Positions 15,800 through 25,132 of a DNA stretch of 64,000 bases are shown piece by piece. Where the stretch lies: the NCBI GenBank assembly GCA_963693035.2, contig CAXMMQ010000007.1:434001-498000 (forward strand), given 5' to 3'. The position numbers and the translations under genes are program-made. Below the pieces are notes generated by a model that worked only from the letters and a program-made list of their open reading frames with translations, was not told the DNA's origin and searched no databases. The stretch comes from Lichenicoccus sp963693035. GTDB lineage: Bacteria > Pseudomonadota > Alphaproteobacteria > Acetobacterales > Acetobacteraceae. The stretch's first letter is position 1. Every line of letters begins with the position of its first letter.

Positions 15800-18496
15800 T
15801 CATCGCGCCATCGGCAGGGTCAGCGACATGCGTGTGCCGGGATGTCCGGGCGGTGCCCCCGGGCGCGGGCTGGCCGCCTCGATGCGGCCGCCCATGACCT
15901 CGATCAGGCCGCGCGCAATCGCCAGCCCCAGCCCGGTGCCGACGCCGCCCGCCACCCGGTCGCCGGCGGCCTGCGAGCGGTAGAAGCTCTCGAACACATG
16001 CGGCAGGTCGATGCCGGCGATCCCCGGCCCGTCATCATCGACCTGCAGCACGATGTCCGCGCCACGCATCGCGATGCCGACCGAAATCGGCGCTCCGGGC
16101 GCGTATTTCAGCGCGTTGTCGAGCACGTTGAACACCACCTGCTCGAGCAGCAGCGGATCGGCCAGCGCCATCGGCAGCCGATCCTGGGTGGTCACGGTGA
16201 CGCGGCCGTCATGCGGCAGCCGGGCCAGCGCCGCCGAAACTAGGTCGGCCGGCTGCACCCGGGCCATGCGCGGGGCGACCGCGCCGGACTCCAGTCTGGT
16301 GATCTCGGTGATGTTGGCGAGGAAGCGCGTCATGCGCCCGGTATCCTCCTCGATGGACGCCAGCAGGTCGGCACGTATCGCGACGCTGAGCCGGTCCCAT
16401 GCCGAACGCAGCGTCTCGGCGCTGCCGCGTATGCCGGTCAGCGGCGTGCGCAGGTCGTGCGACAGCGAGTTCAGCAGCGCCGTCAGCAGCTTCTGGGTCT
16501 CGTCGCGCGCCGCCTCGCGGGCCATCCGGCCGGTCAGGATCACCCGTTCGAGCGCCACCGCCGCCTGGTCGGCCAGCGTCTCCAGCGTCTGCAGGGTCGG
16601 CGCATCGAGGGGTGCTGCCGGCTGCACGCCGAGCAGCCCGAGCACATGGCGCTCGCCCTTGTCGTCCTCTTTTCTGGAGATCCGCAACGGGAGGAACCGC
16701 CAGGCCGCGAACGGCAATGTGGCGGTGCCGCGCCCGGTCGGCTCGCCACGGCTGTAGGCCCGGTGCGCCGCCGCCCAGCTTCCCTCGTCCATGGTGTCCG
16801 CCGGCGGATAGGCGTTGCGTATGTTGAGCAGGTCCTGCGCCTCTCCGGCGGCACCCAGCGTCGAGGGCGACGTCGAGCTGTTGGCCGACAGGAAGATTGC
16901 CGCCCCCGCGATCAGCGCGCCCTGGCGCACGATCTCCTCGCGCAGGTCCGGCTCGGTGCGCGCCATGCCAAAGGCGCGGCTGAACGCCCCGATCCGGCGC
17001 AGCCCCTCGATCCGGCTCTGCGCCGCGTGCGCCGCCGCCCGCAGCCGGCTGGCCAGGATGCCGGTGGTGGACGCAACGCCCGCGAACACCACGATGGCGA
17101 TCCCATCGCGCGGCTCGTAGATGGTGAGCTTGTACAGGGGCGGGATGAACAGGAAGTTCCAGGACAGGAACGAGATCGTTGCGGTGAACAGCGCGATGCG
17201 CAGGCCGTACAGGCTGGCGGCCGCCACCACCGCGGCCAGGAACAGCATGCCGAGCGCCTCGTGCTCCAGCCACCGGCTGAACAGCTCGCCCAGGCCGATC
17301 ACGACCGCCACCAGCGTGGTCGAGATCGCCCAGGGCAGCCAGCCGAGTTCGCGCGCCGCCAGCCGCCGCGGACGACCCGGCGCGGTCGGCACGACATGCA
17401 GCGTGTAGTCGGGGGCGAGGCGCAGCAACGCGGTGGCGAGGTCGCGTCGCAGCAGCCGCGCCAGCGCCGCCTTCGGCGCGGGGGAGCGCCCGGTGACGAT
17501 CTGGCTGACATTGCGCGAGCGACTGACCTCGAGGACCGCGCGCGCCACCCCCTCGCCGCCCCGGCTTTCGATCTCCGCACCCAGCTCGGCCGCCAGCACC
17601 AGCGCCTGCTGCTCCTCTCCCGACGCCACGGCACCCTCGACATGCAGCGCGATCCAGGGTGCCCGCAGCGCATCCGCCAGACGCTTGGCGTGCCGCACCA
17701 CCGCCTTGCCGCCATTCGGGCCGACCAGGGCCAGGATGCGCTCGCCGGCGGGCCAGGGTCCCGCGATGGCGTTGAGCCGCATGTAGTCGAGCAGGCCGGC
17801 ATCGACATGCTGGGCGGCGCGGCGCAGCGCGATCTCGCGCAGCGCCTGCAGGTTGCCCTCGCGGAAGAAGCCGTCCAGTGCCCGCTTGGCCATGTCCGGG
17901 CGATAGACCTGGCCGCCCGAGAGCCGCGCGCGCAGGTCGCCGGGAGAGAGATCCACCAGCTCGATCTCGTCGGCGAGCTCCAGCACATGGTCGGGCAGCG
18001 TTTCGCTCACCCGCACCCCGGTGATGCGCGCCACGCTGTCGTTGAGGCTTTCGAGATGCTGGATGTTGAGCGTGGTCCAGACCGGGATGCCGGCGGCGAG
18101 CAGCTCGGCCACATCCTCCCAACGCCGCGCATGCCGGCTGCCCGGCGCGTTGCGATGCGCCAGTTCGTCGACCAGTAGCAGCGCCGGCTGGCGGGCCAGT
18201 GCCGCGTCGAGGTCGAACTCCTCCAGCGACTGGCCGCGATAGGGCATGATGCGTCGCGGCAGCACCGGCAGCGTGCCGATCTGGGCGGCGGTCTCCGCGC
18301 GGCCGTGCGTCTCGATGTAGCCCGCCACCACATCGACGCCCTCGGCCTGCCGGCGCCGCGCCTGCACCAGCATCTCGTAGGTCTTGCCGACGCCGGGTGC
18401 GGCGCCGAGGAAGATCTTCAGCCGGGCGCGGGCGTCACGCAGCGAAGCCTGGGCAAGCGTGTCGGGGTCCGGCCGGTCATCGGTGGCGAGGGGCAT
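15800..18496 (-). CDS. kdpD: KdpD sensor histidine kinase
   Basis: Senses low potassium or ionic stress and phosphorylates KdpE. The 898-aa protein shows the whole KdpD layout: N-terminal KdpD domain with Walker-type GAAPGVGKT (residues ~32-40) and LLVDELAHRNAPGSRH, a USP-like domain, four closely spaced transmembrane helices near residues 390-490, a GAF-like region, then the kinase core with the H-box LSHDLRTPLTGIRGS, N-box and G-boxes (DDGPGIAG, GTGLGLAIARGL). The gap to kdpC upstream is 27 bp. Length and motifs are normal, so the operon is presumably autoregulated. Confidence 0.96.
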   Translation of the reverse strand: MPLATDDRPDPDTLAQASLRDARARLKIFLGAAPGVGKTYEMLVQARRRQAEGVDVVAGYIETHGRAETAAQIGTLPVLPRRIMPYRGQSLEEFDLDAALARQPALLLVDELAHRNAPGSRHARRWEDVAELLAAGIPVWTTLNIQHLESLNDSVARITGVRVSETLPDHVLELADEIELVDLSPGDLRARLSGGQVYRPDMAKRALDGFFREGNLQALREIALRRAAQHVDAGLLDYMRLNAIAGPWPAGERILALVGPNGGKAVVRHAKRLADALRAPWIALHVEGAVASGEEQQALVLAAELGAEIESRGGEGVARAVLEVSRSRNVSQIVTGRSPAPKAALARLLRRDLATALLRLAPDYTLHVVPTAPGRPRRLAARELGWLPWAISTTLVAVVIGLGELFSRWLEHEALGMLFLAAVVAAASLYGLRIALFTATISFLSWNFLFIPPLYKLTIYEPRDGIAIVVFAGVASTTGILASRLRAAAHAAQSRIEGLRRIGAFSRAFGMARTEPDLREEIVRQGALIAGAAIFLSANSSTSPSTLGAAGEAQDLLNIRNAYPPADTMDEGSWAAAHRAYSRGEPTGRGTATLPFAAWRFLPLRISRKEDDKGERHVLGLLGVQPAAPLDAPTLQTLETLADQAAVALERVILTGRMAREAARDETQKLLTALLNSLSHDLRTPLTGIRGSAETLRSAWDRLSVAIRADLLASIEEDTGRMTRFLANITEITRLESGAVAPRMARVQPADLVSAALARLPHDGRVTVTTQDRLPMALADPLLLEQVVFNVLDNALKYAPGAPISVGIAMRGADIVLQVDDDGPGIAGIDLPHVFESFYRSQAAGDRVAGGVGTGLGLAIARGLIEVMGGRIEAASPRPGAPPGHPGTRMSLTLPMAR

Positions 18497-18523
18497 CCCG
18501 GCAGCATAACCTGCGACGCGAGC

Positions 18524-19165
18524 TCAGTGCAGCACGCCGGCGACCTGCCCGGGCGTGCCGTGCTGCGCGCCGGGCGGCAACCGGTCAAGCGCCAGGTTCA
18601 CCCGCAGCACGTTGACCCGCGGCTCGCCGAACAGGCCGAAGGTGCGCGGCTGGATCTCGGCCTCGATGACGCTGCGCACGCTGGCTTCGGGCAACCCGCG
18701 CGCCACCGCCACCGGCCGCGCCTGCAGCAGCGCGTAGTCCGGCGAGATGTCGGCATCGAGGCCGGACCCGGAGGCCGTGATCGCATCCACCGGCACCGCG
18801 CCGGGTGCGACGCCGCGCTTACCCAAGGCTGCGAGATCGGTCGCGATCCGGTCGTGCAGCGCCTTTGAGGTCGGCGCCAGGTTGGACGCCAACGAGGTGC
18901 TGGCGTCATACGGCGCCGGGATCGTGTTGCCCTTGGCATCGGTGCCGGTGATCGCCGACGGGCGGCCGTGCAGGTAGCGCGGGCTGGTGAAGTTCTGGCC
19001 GATCAGCGCGGACCCGACCGGGCGGCCGTCGCGCATGACGAGGCTGCCTTGCGCCAGATTGGGCGCCACATGGCCAGCCGCGACAAAGGCGAGCGGACAG
19101 GCGAGACCGAAGAAGACGGTGGACAGGGCCACCAGCGAGACGGCGGGACGCAGATGCTCAAGCAT
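18524..19165 (-). CDS. kdpC: Potassium-transporting ATPase subunit C
   Basis: The single-span KdpC subunit stabilises the KdpFABC complex and helps ATP binding. The 213-aa protein has one N-terminal hydrophobic helix (residues ~10-30), then the family motifs GSALIGQNFTSPRYLHGRPSA, PVDAITASGSGLDADISPDYAL and the C-terminal VNVLRVNLAL. Two adjacent ATGs (19168 and 19165) follow GAGGAG; the second has the better spacing of about six bases. The gene starts about 10 bp after the kdpB stop. Confidence 0.95.
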   Translation of the reverse strand: MLEHLRPAVSLVALSTVFFGLACPLAFVAAGHVAPNLAQGSLVMRDGRPVGSALIGQNFTSPRYLHGRPSAITGTDAKGNTIPAPYDASTSLASNLAPTSKALHDRIATDLAALGKRGVAPGAVPVDAITASGSGLDADISPDYALLQARPVAVARGLPEASVRSVIEAEIQPRTFGLFGEPRVNVLRVNLALDRLPPGAQHGTPGQVAGVLH

Positions 19166-19175
19166 CATGTTCTCC

Positions 19176-21236
19176 TCAGGCAAAGATATGAAGGGCGGTG
19201 AGCAGCAGGTCGATCGCCTTGATGCCGACGAACGGCACCAGCAGGCCGCCGAGCCCGTACACCAGCAGGTTGCGCCGCAGCAGTTGCGTCGCACTCACCG
19301 GACGGAACTTCACGCCGCGCAGGGCGAGCGGCACGAGTGCCACGATTACCACCGCGTTGAAGATCACCGCCGACATGATGGCGCTCTGCGGCGTCGACAG
19401 GCGCATGATGTTCAGCACCGCTAGCCCGGGATAGGTCGCAACGAAGATTGCCGGCAGGATCGCGAAGTATTTCGAGATGTCGTTGGCGATGGAAAACGTG
19501 GTGAGCGAGCCGCGCGTGATCAGCAGCTGCTTGCCGATCTCGACCACCTCGATCAGCTTGGTGGGATCGCTGTCGAGATCGACCATGTTCGCCGCCTCGC
19601 GTGCCGCCTGGGTGCCGGTCTGCATCGCGACACCGACATCCGCCTGCGCCAAGGCGGGCGCGTCGTTGGTGCCGTCGCCGCACATCGCGACCATCCGGCC
19701 TTCGGCCTGCGCCGAACGGATATAGCCGAGCTTGTCCTGCGGCGTGGCCTCGGCGATGAAATCGTCCACCCCTGCCTCGCCCGCGATCGCCGCCGCCGTC
19801 ACCCGGTTGTCGCCGGTCACCATGACGGTGCGTATGCCCATCTGGCGAAGCTGCGCGAAGCGCTCGCGTATGCCTGGCTTGACCACGTCCTTGAGTTCGA
19901 CGACGCCGAGCAGCGCACCATCCTCGGTCACCGCGAGCGGCGTGCCGCCGGCGCGCGCGATGCGGTCCACCGCGTTGGCGAAGGCGGCCGGCGGCGTGCC
20001 CTGCCCGATCATGCGCAGCACGCTGTCCACCGCCCCTTTGCGCCAGGACCGGCCATCAGCATCCAGGCCGGACAGCCGGGTGTTGGCCGAGAACGGCACC
20101 GGAACCGCGTCGTTCGGCGTGACCGGACGGATGCCGTGCCGGTCGGCGACGTAGGCGTGGATGGAGCGGCCCTCCGGCGTGTCGTCGCCGAGCGATGCCA
20201 TCACGGCGGCTTCCGCCAGCCGGCGCTCGTCGACGCCCGGCACCGGGTACAACCCGGCCGCCATGCGGTTGCCGAAGGTGATGGTGCCGGTCTTGTCGAG
20301 CAGCAGCGTATCGACGTCGCCGGCCGCCTCGACCGCGCGCCCGGAGGTCGCGATCACGTTGAAGCGGATCAGCCGGTCCATCCCCGCGATGCCGATCGCC
20401 GACAGCAGGCCGCCGATGGTGGTCGGGATCAATGTCACCAGCAGCGCCGCCAGGATCGGCACCGGCAGCAGGGTCGAGGAATAGTGCCCGAAGCCGACCA
20501 GCGTGGTGACCGCGAACAGGAACACGATGGTCAGGCCCGCCAGCAGGATGTCGAGCGCGATCTCGTTCGGCGTCTTGCGACGCTCGGCGCCCTCGACCAG
20601 GCGGATCATGCGGTCGATGAAGGTCTGGCCCGGATCGGCGGTGATGCGCACCACCAGGAAATCGGACACCACCTGGGTGCCGCCGGTCACCGCCGAGCGG
20701 TCGCCGCCGGCCTCGCGGATCACCGGCGCGCTCTCGCCGGTGATCGCGCTTTCGTTGACCGAGGCGATGCCCTGGATGATCTCGCCGTCGAGCGGCACGA
20801 GATCATTGGTCTCGACCAGGACGACGTCGCCGCGGCGCAGGTCGGAGGCCGGACGCTGCCGCCAGAGCGCGGGATCGTCCGGGTTCGGCAGGTGCTTGGC
20901 GACCATCTCGGTCCGCGAGCGGCGCAGGCTCTCCGCGCGCGCCCGGCCGCGGCCTTCCGCGACCGCTTCGGCGAACGTCGCGAACAGCACGGTCAGCCAC
21001 AGCCAGGCGGCGATCGCGAGCGCGAACGACGCCGGGTTGCCCGGGATGTGCACGAACAGGTCGCGCACGCCGAGCACGGTGGTCAGGATCGCCACCATCT
21101 CGGTGACGAAGATGACCGGGTTGCGCATCAGCTGGCGCGGGTTGAGTTTGCTGAAGGCGTCGCGCACGGCGCGGCCGACGATCGCACCGTCGAACAGCTT
21201 GATCTCGCCGTTCTGGTTACTGGTAGTTGTGGACAT
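19176..21236 (-). CDS. kdpB: Potassium-transporting ATPase subunit B (P-type ATPase)
   Basis: ATP-hydrolysing subunit of the high-affinity KdpFABC potassium pump in the inner membrane. The 686-aa P1A-type ATPase has the TGES actuator motif (ITGESAPVI), the phosphorylated Asp314 in DKTGTIT, MVTGDNRVTA and the hinge motif GDGTNDAPALAQAD. Start ATG 21236 gives MSTTTSNQNGEIKLFDGAIV, the correct N-terminus. Located between kdpA and kdpC with 11-bp spacing to each, so it is part of the single Kdp operon. Confidence 0.97.
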   Translation of the reverse strand: MSTTTSNQNGEIKLFDGAIVGRAVRDAFSKLNPRQLMRNPVIFVTEMVAILTTVLGVRDLFVHIPGNPASFALAIAAWLWLTVLFATFAEAVAEGRGRARAESLRRSRTEMVAKHLPNPDDPALWRQRPASDLRRGDVVLVETNDLVPLDGEIIQGIASVNESAITGESAPVIREAGGDRSAVTGGTQVVSDFLVVRITADPGQTFIDRMIRLVEGAERRKTPNEIALDILLAGLTIVFLFAVTTLVGFGHYSSTLLPVPILAALLVTLIPTTIGGLLSAIGIAGMDRLIRFNVIATSGRAVEAAGDVDTLLLDKTGTITFGNRMAAGLYPVPGVDERRLAEAAVMASLGDDTPEGRSIHAYVADRHGIRPVTPNDAVPVPFSANTRLSGLDADGRSWRKGAVDSVLRMIGQGTPPAAFANAVDRIARAGGTPLAVTEDGALLGVVELKDVVKPGIRERFAQLRQMGIRTVMVTGDNRVTAAAIAGEAGVDDFIAEATPQDKLGYIRSAQAEGRMVAMCGDGTNDAPALAQADVGVAMQTGTQAAREAANMVDLDSDPTKLIEVVEIGKQLLITRGSLTTFSIANDISKYFAILPAIFVATYPGLAVLNIMRLSTPQSAIMSAVIFNAVVIVALVPLALRGVKFRPVSATQLLRRNLLVYGLGGLLVPFVGIKAIDLLLTALHIFA

Positions 21237-21247
21237 TGTCTCAGCCC

Positions 21248-22957
21248 TCAATAGGTCGCGCCGGCGCGCATCGCGAAATGTTCCGCGAGCGGCCCGAGCG
21301 CATCGGCCGGCATGAACTGCAGGCCGCCCAGGATGATGATGACGCCGATCAGCAGGCCGACGAACAGCGGTCCGGTGGTGGGGAACGTGCCCGACGTCGC
21401 CTGCAGCTTGGGCTTGGCGGCAAGCGAGCCGGCGATCGCCAGGACCGGCACCATGACCCCGAAGCGGCCGCACAGCATGGCGAAGGCCTGCCCGTACGCG
21501 AGCAGCGGACCGGTGGCGGTGATGCCCGCCATCGCCGAGCCGTTGTTCTGGGTGGCCGACGTCCAGGCGTACAGCATCTCGGTCAGCCCGTGCGGCCCTG
21601 CGTTGGCAAGTGCGGCGACACCCGCAGGCAGCAGCAGCGACAAAGCGGTTCCCGACAGGATCCACGCGGTCAGGATCAGGAAAGCCAGCATCGCCAGCTT
21701 GACCTCGCGCGCCTGCACCTTCTTGCCGAGATATTCCGGCGTGCGGCCTGCCATCAGGCCGGCGACGAACACCGAGAGCAGCGCGAACACGATCATGAAA
21801 TAGAGCCCGGACCCGATGCCGCCCGGGGTGATTTCGCCGAGCTGCATCAGGAACAGCGGGATCAGGCCGCCGAGCGGCGTGAAGCTGTCGGTGAAGCCGG
21901 CGACGGCGCCGGTCGAGGTGCCGGTGGCGCCGACATTCAGCAGCGTGGTGAGCGCGCTGCCGAACCTCATTTCCTTGCCTTCCATGTTGCCGAGCGCCTG
22001 GTTCACGCCAAAGGCGTGCAGCATCGTCGTGCCGGACATCTCGGCGGCGTAGCAGCCGAGCGCGCCGAAACCGAGGATCAGCGCCATCGCCCAGAGCAGC
22101 GCGCGGCCCTGCGCCGGATGGCCGACCATGCGGCCGAAGGTGGCGGTCAGCGCGAACGGGATCATCAGCAGCATGATGGTCTCGATCGCGCAGGTCAGCG
22201 CGGTCGGGTTCTCGAACGGATGCGCGCTGTTGGCATTGAAGAAGCCGCCGCCGTTGGTCCCGAGCAGCTTGATCGCCTCCTGGAAGGCGACCGGCCCGCG
22301 CGCGATGGTCTGGGTGGCGCCCTCGAGGGTGGTGACCTGGGCATCGGCGAGCAGCGTCTGCGGCGCGCCGCTGGCCATCAGGATGATGGTGAACACCACC
22401 GTCAGCGGCAGCAGCAGGTAGAGCATGGCGCGGGTGATGTCGGCCCAGGCATTGCCGAGCGTCTGCACCCCGCCGGCGGCAAATGCGCGGATCACCGCGA
22501 CCGCGACCGCGATACCGGTGGCGGCCGAGACGAACATGTGCACGGTGAGCCCCAGCATCTGCGCACCGTTCGAGATGCCGCTCTCCGGCGTGTAGGCCTG
22601 CCAGTTGGTGTTCGTGACGAACGACGCGGCGGTATTGAAGGCGAGCCCGGGCGGCATGCCGGTGATCGCCTGCGGGTTGAACGGCAGGTAGAACTGCAGC
22701 CGCAGGATCGCGTACAGCAGCGCGAAATGCACCGCGTTCATCAACAATACCGCCGAGACATAGCTGCGCCAGCCCATGCCTTTCGCGGGGTCGATTCCGA
22801 GGATTGCATAGGTGCCGCGCTCGACCGGGGCGAGGACGGGAGAGAGGAACGTTCGCTCGCCGCTCAGGATGGCGGCGATGTAGCGGCCGACCGGGCCCGC
22901 GAGCGCGAGCACGACAGCCAGCACCAGCGCCATCTGCGCCAGGCCGTTGATGGTCAT
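21248..22957 (-). CDS. kdpA: Potassium-transporting ATPase subunit A
   Basis: Channel-like potassium-binding subunit of KdpFABC, related to the Trk/Ktr superfamily, with about ten transmembrane helices. The 569-aa sequence has the four degenerate selectivity-filter loops, recognisable in TNTNWQAYTPESG, GTNGGGFFNANSAHPFENP, GATGTSTGAVAGFTDSFTPLGG and TSATQNNGSAMAG. I prefer ATG 22957 because AAGGA sits seven bases upstream; an ATG six bases earlier has almost no spacing to that site. Only 22 bp separate it from kdpF. Confidence 0.96.
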   Translation of the reverse strand: MTINGLAQMALVLAVVLALAGPVGRYIAAILSGERTFLSPVLAPVERGTYAILGIDPAKGMGWRSYVSAVLLMNAVHFALLYAILRLQFYLPFNPQAITGMPPGLAFNTAASFVTNTNWQAYTPESGISNGAQMLGLTVHMFVSAATGIAVAVAVIRAFAAGGVQTLGNAWADITRAMLYLLLPLTVVFTIILMASGAPQTLLADAQVTTLEGATQTIARGPVAFQEAIKLLGTNGGGFFNANSAHPFENPTALTCAIETIMLLMIPFALTATFGRMVGHPAQGRALLWAMALILGFGALGCYAAEMSGTTMLHAFGVNQALGNMEGKEMRFGSALTTLLNVGATGTSTGAVAGFTDSFTPLGGLIPLFLMQLGEITPGGIGSGLYFMIVFALLSVFVAGLMAGRTPEYLGKKVQAREVKLAMLAFLILTAWILSGTALSLLLPAGVAALANAGPHGLTEMLYAWTSATQNNGSAMAGITATGPLLAYGQAFAMLCGRFGVMVPVLAIAGSLAAKPKLQATSGTFPTTGPLFVGLLIGVIIILGGLQFMPADALGPLAEHFAMRAGATY

Positions 22958-22979
22958 GTGCATGTCCTTGGAAGGATTC

Positions 22980-23069
22980 TCAGAAATCTTCGGGACGGAT
23001 CAGCGCCCAGACCAGGTAGCCGAGCAGGCCGAGCGAGGTGACGGCGCCGAGCAGCAGGTCGAGTGTCAT
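22980..23069 (-). CDS. kdpF: Potassium-transporting ATPase subunit F
   Basis: A 29-aa single-helix peptide that stabilises the KdpABC complex. The minus strand reads MTLDLLLGAVTSLGLLGYLV, then WALIRPEDF and a stop: one hydrophobic span followed by the conserved YLVWALIRPEDF-type tail seen in KdpF. It is preceded by GGAGATGAGCC, a plausible ribosome site, and lies immediately before kdpA. It is easily missed in annotation because of its size. The identification rests on position and the tail motif and is strong. Confidence 0.9.
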   Translation of the reverse strand: MTLDLLLGAVTSLGLLGYLVWALIRPEDF

Positions 23070-23086
23070 TGGCTCATCTCCAGGGC

Positions 23087-23170
23087 TCAGATCCGCGCGC
23101 AGAGGGACGCATAGCCGTCCATCAGCAGGATGCAGCCGGCCCCGAGGAGCAGCAGCAGGATGTCGAACAT
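23087..23170 (-). CDS. Predicted 27-aa membrane peptide at the head of the kdp operon
   Basis: Upstream of kdpF the minus strand encodes MFDILLLLLGAGCILLMDGY followed by ASLCARI and a stop. It is a single hydrophobic helix with a short basic tail, 17 bp before the kdpF start. Small ORFs of similar size and pattern, hydrophobic then an AxLCxR-like tail, occur at this place in kdp operons of other proteobacteria as I recall, suggesting a conserved second small subunit or leader peptide. No function is proven. The 118 bp between it and the aldo/keto reductase stop should contain the kdp promoter and KdpE site. Confidence 0.55.
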   Translation of the reverse strand: MFDILLLLLGAGCILLMDGYASLCARI

Positions 23171-23288
23171 GGTTGCTGTCTTTCCAGCAGTGAGACGCTG
23201 GACAGCACTAGGGCCGCCGCCCGTAAAATCGCCATGCGGACCCTGCGCCGCGGGCATAAAGGCGGCGTAAAGGACCGGTGGCCGGCAG

Positions 23289-24416
23289 TCAGCGGCTGCC
23301 GGGTTCCGCCGCCGACCGCACGCTGCTGCCGCCGAACACCGCGTGCTGGCGCATCGGCATCCGCGACAGGCCGTAGAGCAGGCGCGGTTCGGCGGCCCTG
23401 CTCACAGCATCGAGCGCCGCACGATGTTCCGGTGGCAGCACCAGCGCGAGGGCCGCGATATTGTCCGAGATCTGTTCCACCCTGCTCGCGCCGATCAGGG
23501 TGGACGCCACGGCGCGGCGGCCGAACAGCCAGGCCAGCGCCACCCGGGCCGGCGAGTGACCGATCTCGGCCGCAACCCCGCGCACCGCCTCCACGATATC
23601 CCAGTTGCGCGCGGTGAACAGGCTGTCGCCGAACGGATTGGCGCCGTCCAGGCGCCTGTCGCCGGCTGGCCGCAGCGCACCGGAGCCGGCCGCATCCTTC
23701 GGCAGACCGGCGCCGCGTGGTCCGGCCGCTTCGACCGTGGCACGGTCGTACTTGCCGGTGAGGAGCCCGAAGGCGAGTGGCGACCACGGCACCATCGCCA
23801 TGCCGAACTCGTCTGCGAGCGGGATGTGCTCGTCCTCCACATCGCGATTGACCAATGAATAGAAGAACTGCATCGCGATCGGGCCCGGCACGCCGCGTGC
23901 CGCCGCCAGGGTGGCAAGCCTGGAGATATACCAGGCGGGCGTGTTCGATATGCCCCAGTAACGTATCCTGCCGGCCCGCACGAGCGCTGCCATCGTCTCG
24001 AGCACTTCCTCTGCGGGGGTCACGCCGTCCCAGACGTGCAGCCAGTACAGGTCGATAAAGTCGGTACGCAGACGGCGCAGCGACCCTTCCAGGGCTGCAT
24101 AAACGTGCTTCGCGCCGTTGCCGCCCGCATGCGGACCCTCGACCTTCGCGAATCCCGACTTGGTCGCGATGACGAGCCGGTCACGCAGCGACCGGTCGGC
24201 GATGAAGCCGCCCAACATCGTCTCGCCACGACCTCCGGCATAGACATCGGCGGTATCGATGAAGTTGCCGCCGGCGTCCACGTAGGCGTCGAAGATCGCG
24301 CGGCTGGCGGTCTCGTCCGAACCCCAGCGCGCGACACCGAACGTCATGGTGCCGAGGGCGAGCGGGCTGACGCCGAGGCCGGAGCGGCCAAGCGTGCGGT
24401 AGTCGGTCAGGGGCAT
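23289..24416 (-). CDS. Aldo/keto reductase
   Basis: A 375-aa NADPH-dependent oxidoreductase of the AKR superfamily ((beta/alpha)8 barrel). The catalytic tetrad is visible: Asp54 and Tyr59 in NFIDTADVYAGG, Lys86 in IATKSGF and the His in YWLHVWD. The cofactor-binding C-terminal region has ALAWLFGRRAVASTLIGASRVEQ. It is divergent from a TetR-family gene; the 80-bp gap between them likely holds both promoters and the regulator's operator. The natural substrate is unknown. Length is within the family range. Confidence 0.92.
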   Translation of the reverse strand: MPLTDYRTLGRSGLGVSPLALGTMTFGVARWGSDETASRAIFDAYVDAGGNFIDTADVYAGGRGETMLGGFIADRSLRDRLVIATKSGFAKVEGPHAGGNGAKHVYAALEGSLRRLRTDFIDLYWLHVWDGVTPAEEVLETMAALVRAGRIRYWGISNTPAWYISRLATLAAARGVPGPIAMQFFYSLVNRDVEDEHIPLADEFGMAMVPWSPLAFGLLTGKYDRATVEAAGPRGAGLPKDAAGSGALRPAGDRRLDGANPFGDSLFTARNWDIVEAVRGVAAEIGHSPARVALAWLFGRRAVASTLIGASRVEQISDNIAALALVLPPEHRAALDAVSRAAEPRLLYGLSRMPMRQHAVFGGSSVRSAAEPGSR

Positions 24417-24496
24417 GATCCGTACTTTCGTAATGGGCGATACGGAACACCTGACATCGCTTGCATGCCGTCGTCAAGAGTTTCATATTGATTGGC

Positions 24497-25126
24497 ATGA
24501 AAGCCTCGCAGCCCTCGGTGCGGAAGACCGGCCGGCCGCTCTCGTTCGATCCGCAAGCCGCCCTGGAGCCGGCCATGCTGCTGTTCTGGCGGCACGGCTA
24601 CGAGGCGACCTCGCTGGCCGAGCTGACGCGCGCGATGGGCGTCACCTCGCCGAGCATCTATGCCGCGTACGGCGACAAGAAGGGCCTGTTCCGTGCCGCG
24701 GTCCGGCGCTACCTGACGCAGCCGCAGACGCCGGTCGCGGTGATCGCGCAGGCACCGAACGCGGCGACGGCGGCTCGCACCCTGGTCGAGGGGGCGGCCA
24801 TCGCCTTCACCGGCACCGACACGCCGGCCGGTTGCCTGCTGGCCAGTTCGGCGATTGCCGTCTCTGCCGAGGCCGACGATGTGCGGGAGGAACTGGCGGC
24901 GATCCGGCGCGAGATCGAGACCGCGCTGCGCGACAGGATCTCGGACGACATCAAGGCCGGGAGACTTCCTCCGGCGACGGACCGGACCATCCTGGCCGCC
25001 TATGTCATGACGGTGATCCAGGGCCTCTCCACCCTGGCCCGCGACGGCGCCACGCGCGCGAAGCTGGAACAGGTGGCGCAGTTCGCCCTGGCGCTCTGGC
25101 CGCAGGCTCCGCCCGGAAAGCTCTGA
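24497..25126 (+). CDS. TetR/AcrR family transcriptional regulator
   Basis: A 209-aa repressor-type regulator. The N-terminal HTH is clear: AMLLFWRHGYEATSLAELTRAMGVTSPSIYAAYGDKKGLF, with the family's YxxxGDKKGLF end. The C-terminal ligand domain has CLLASSAIAVSAEADDVREEL, typical of the regulators placed next to oxidoreductases. I chose ATG 24497 (MKASQPSVRKTGRP) over an upstream in-frame ATG at 24461 because the upstream residues are hydrophobic and atypical. Divergent orientation implies that it controls the adjacent aldo/keto reductase. Its stop is 6 bp from the convergent cfa stop. Confidence 0.9.
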   Translation: MKASQPSVRKTGRPLSFDPQAALEPAMLLFWRHGYEATSLAELTRAMGVTSPSIYAAYGDKKGLFRAAVRRYLTQPQTPVAVIAQAPNAATAARTLVEGAAIAFTGTDTPAGCLLASSAIAVSAEADDVREELAAIRREIETALRDRISDDIKAGRLPPATDRTILAAYVMTVIQGLSTLARDGATRAKLEQVAQFALALWPQAPPGKL

Positions 25127-25132
25127 GTCCCC

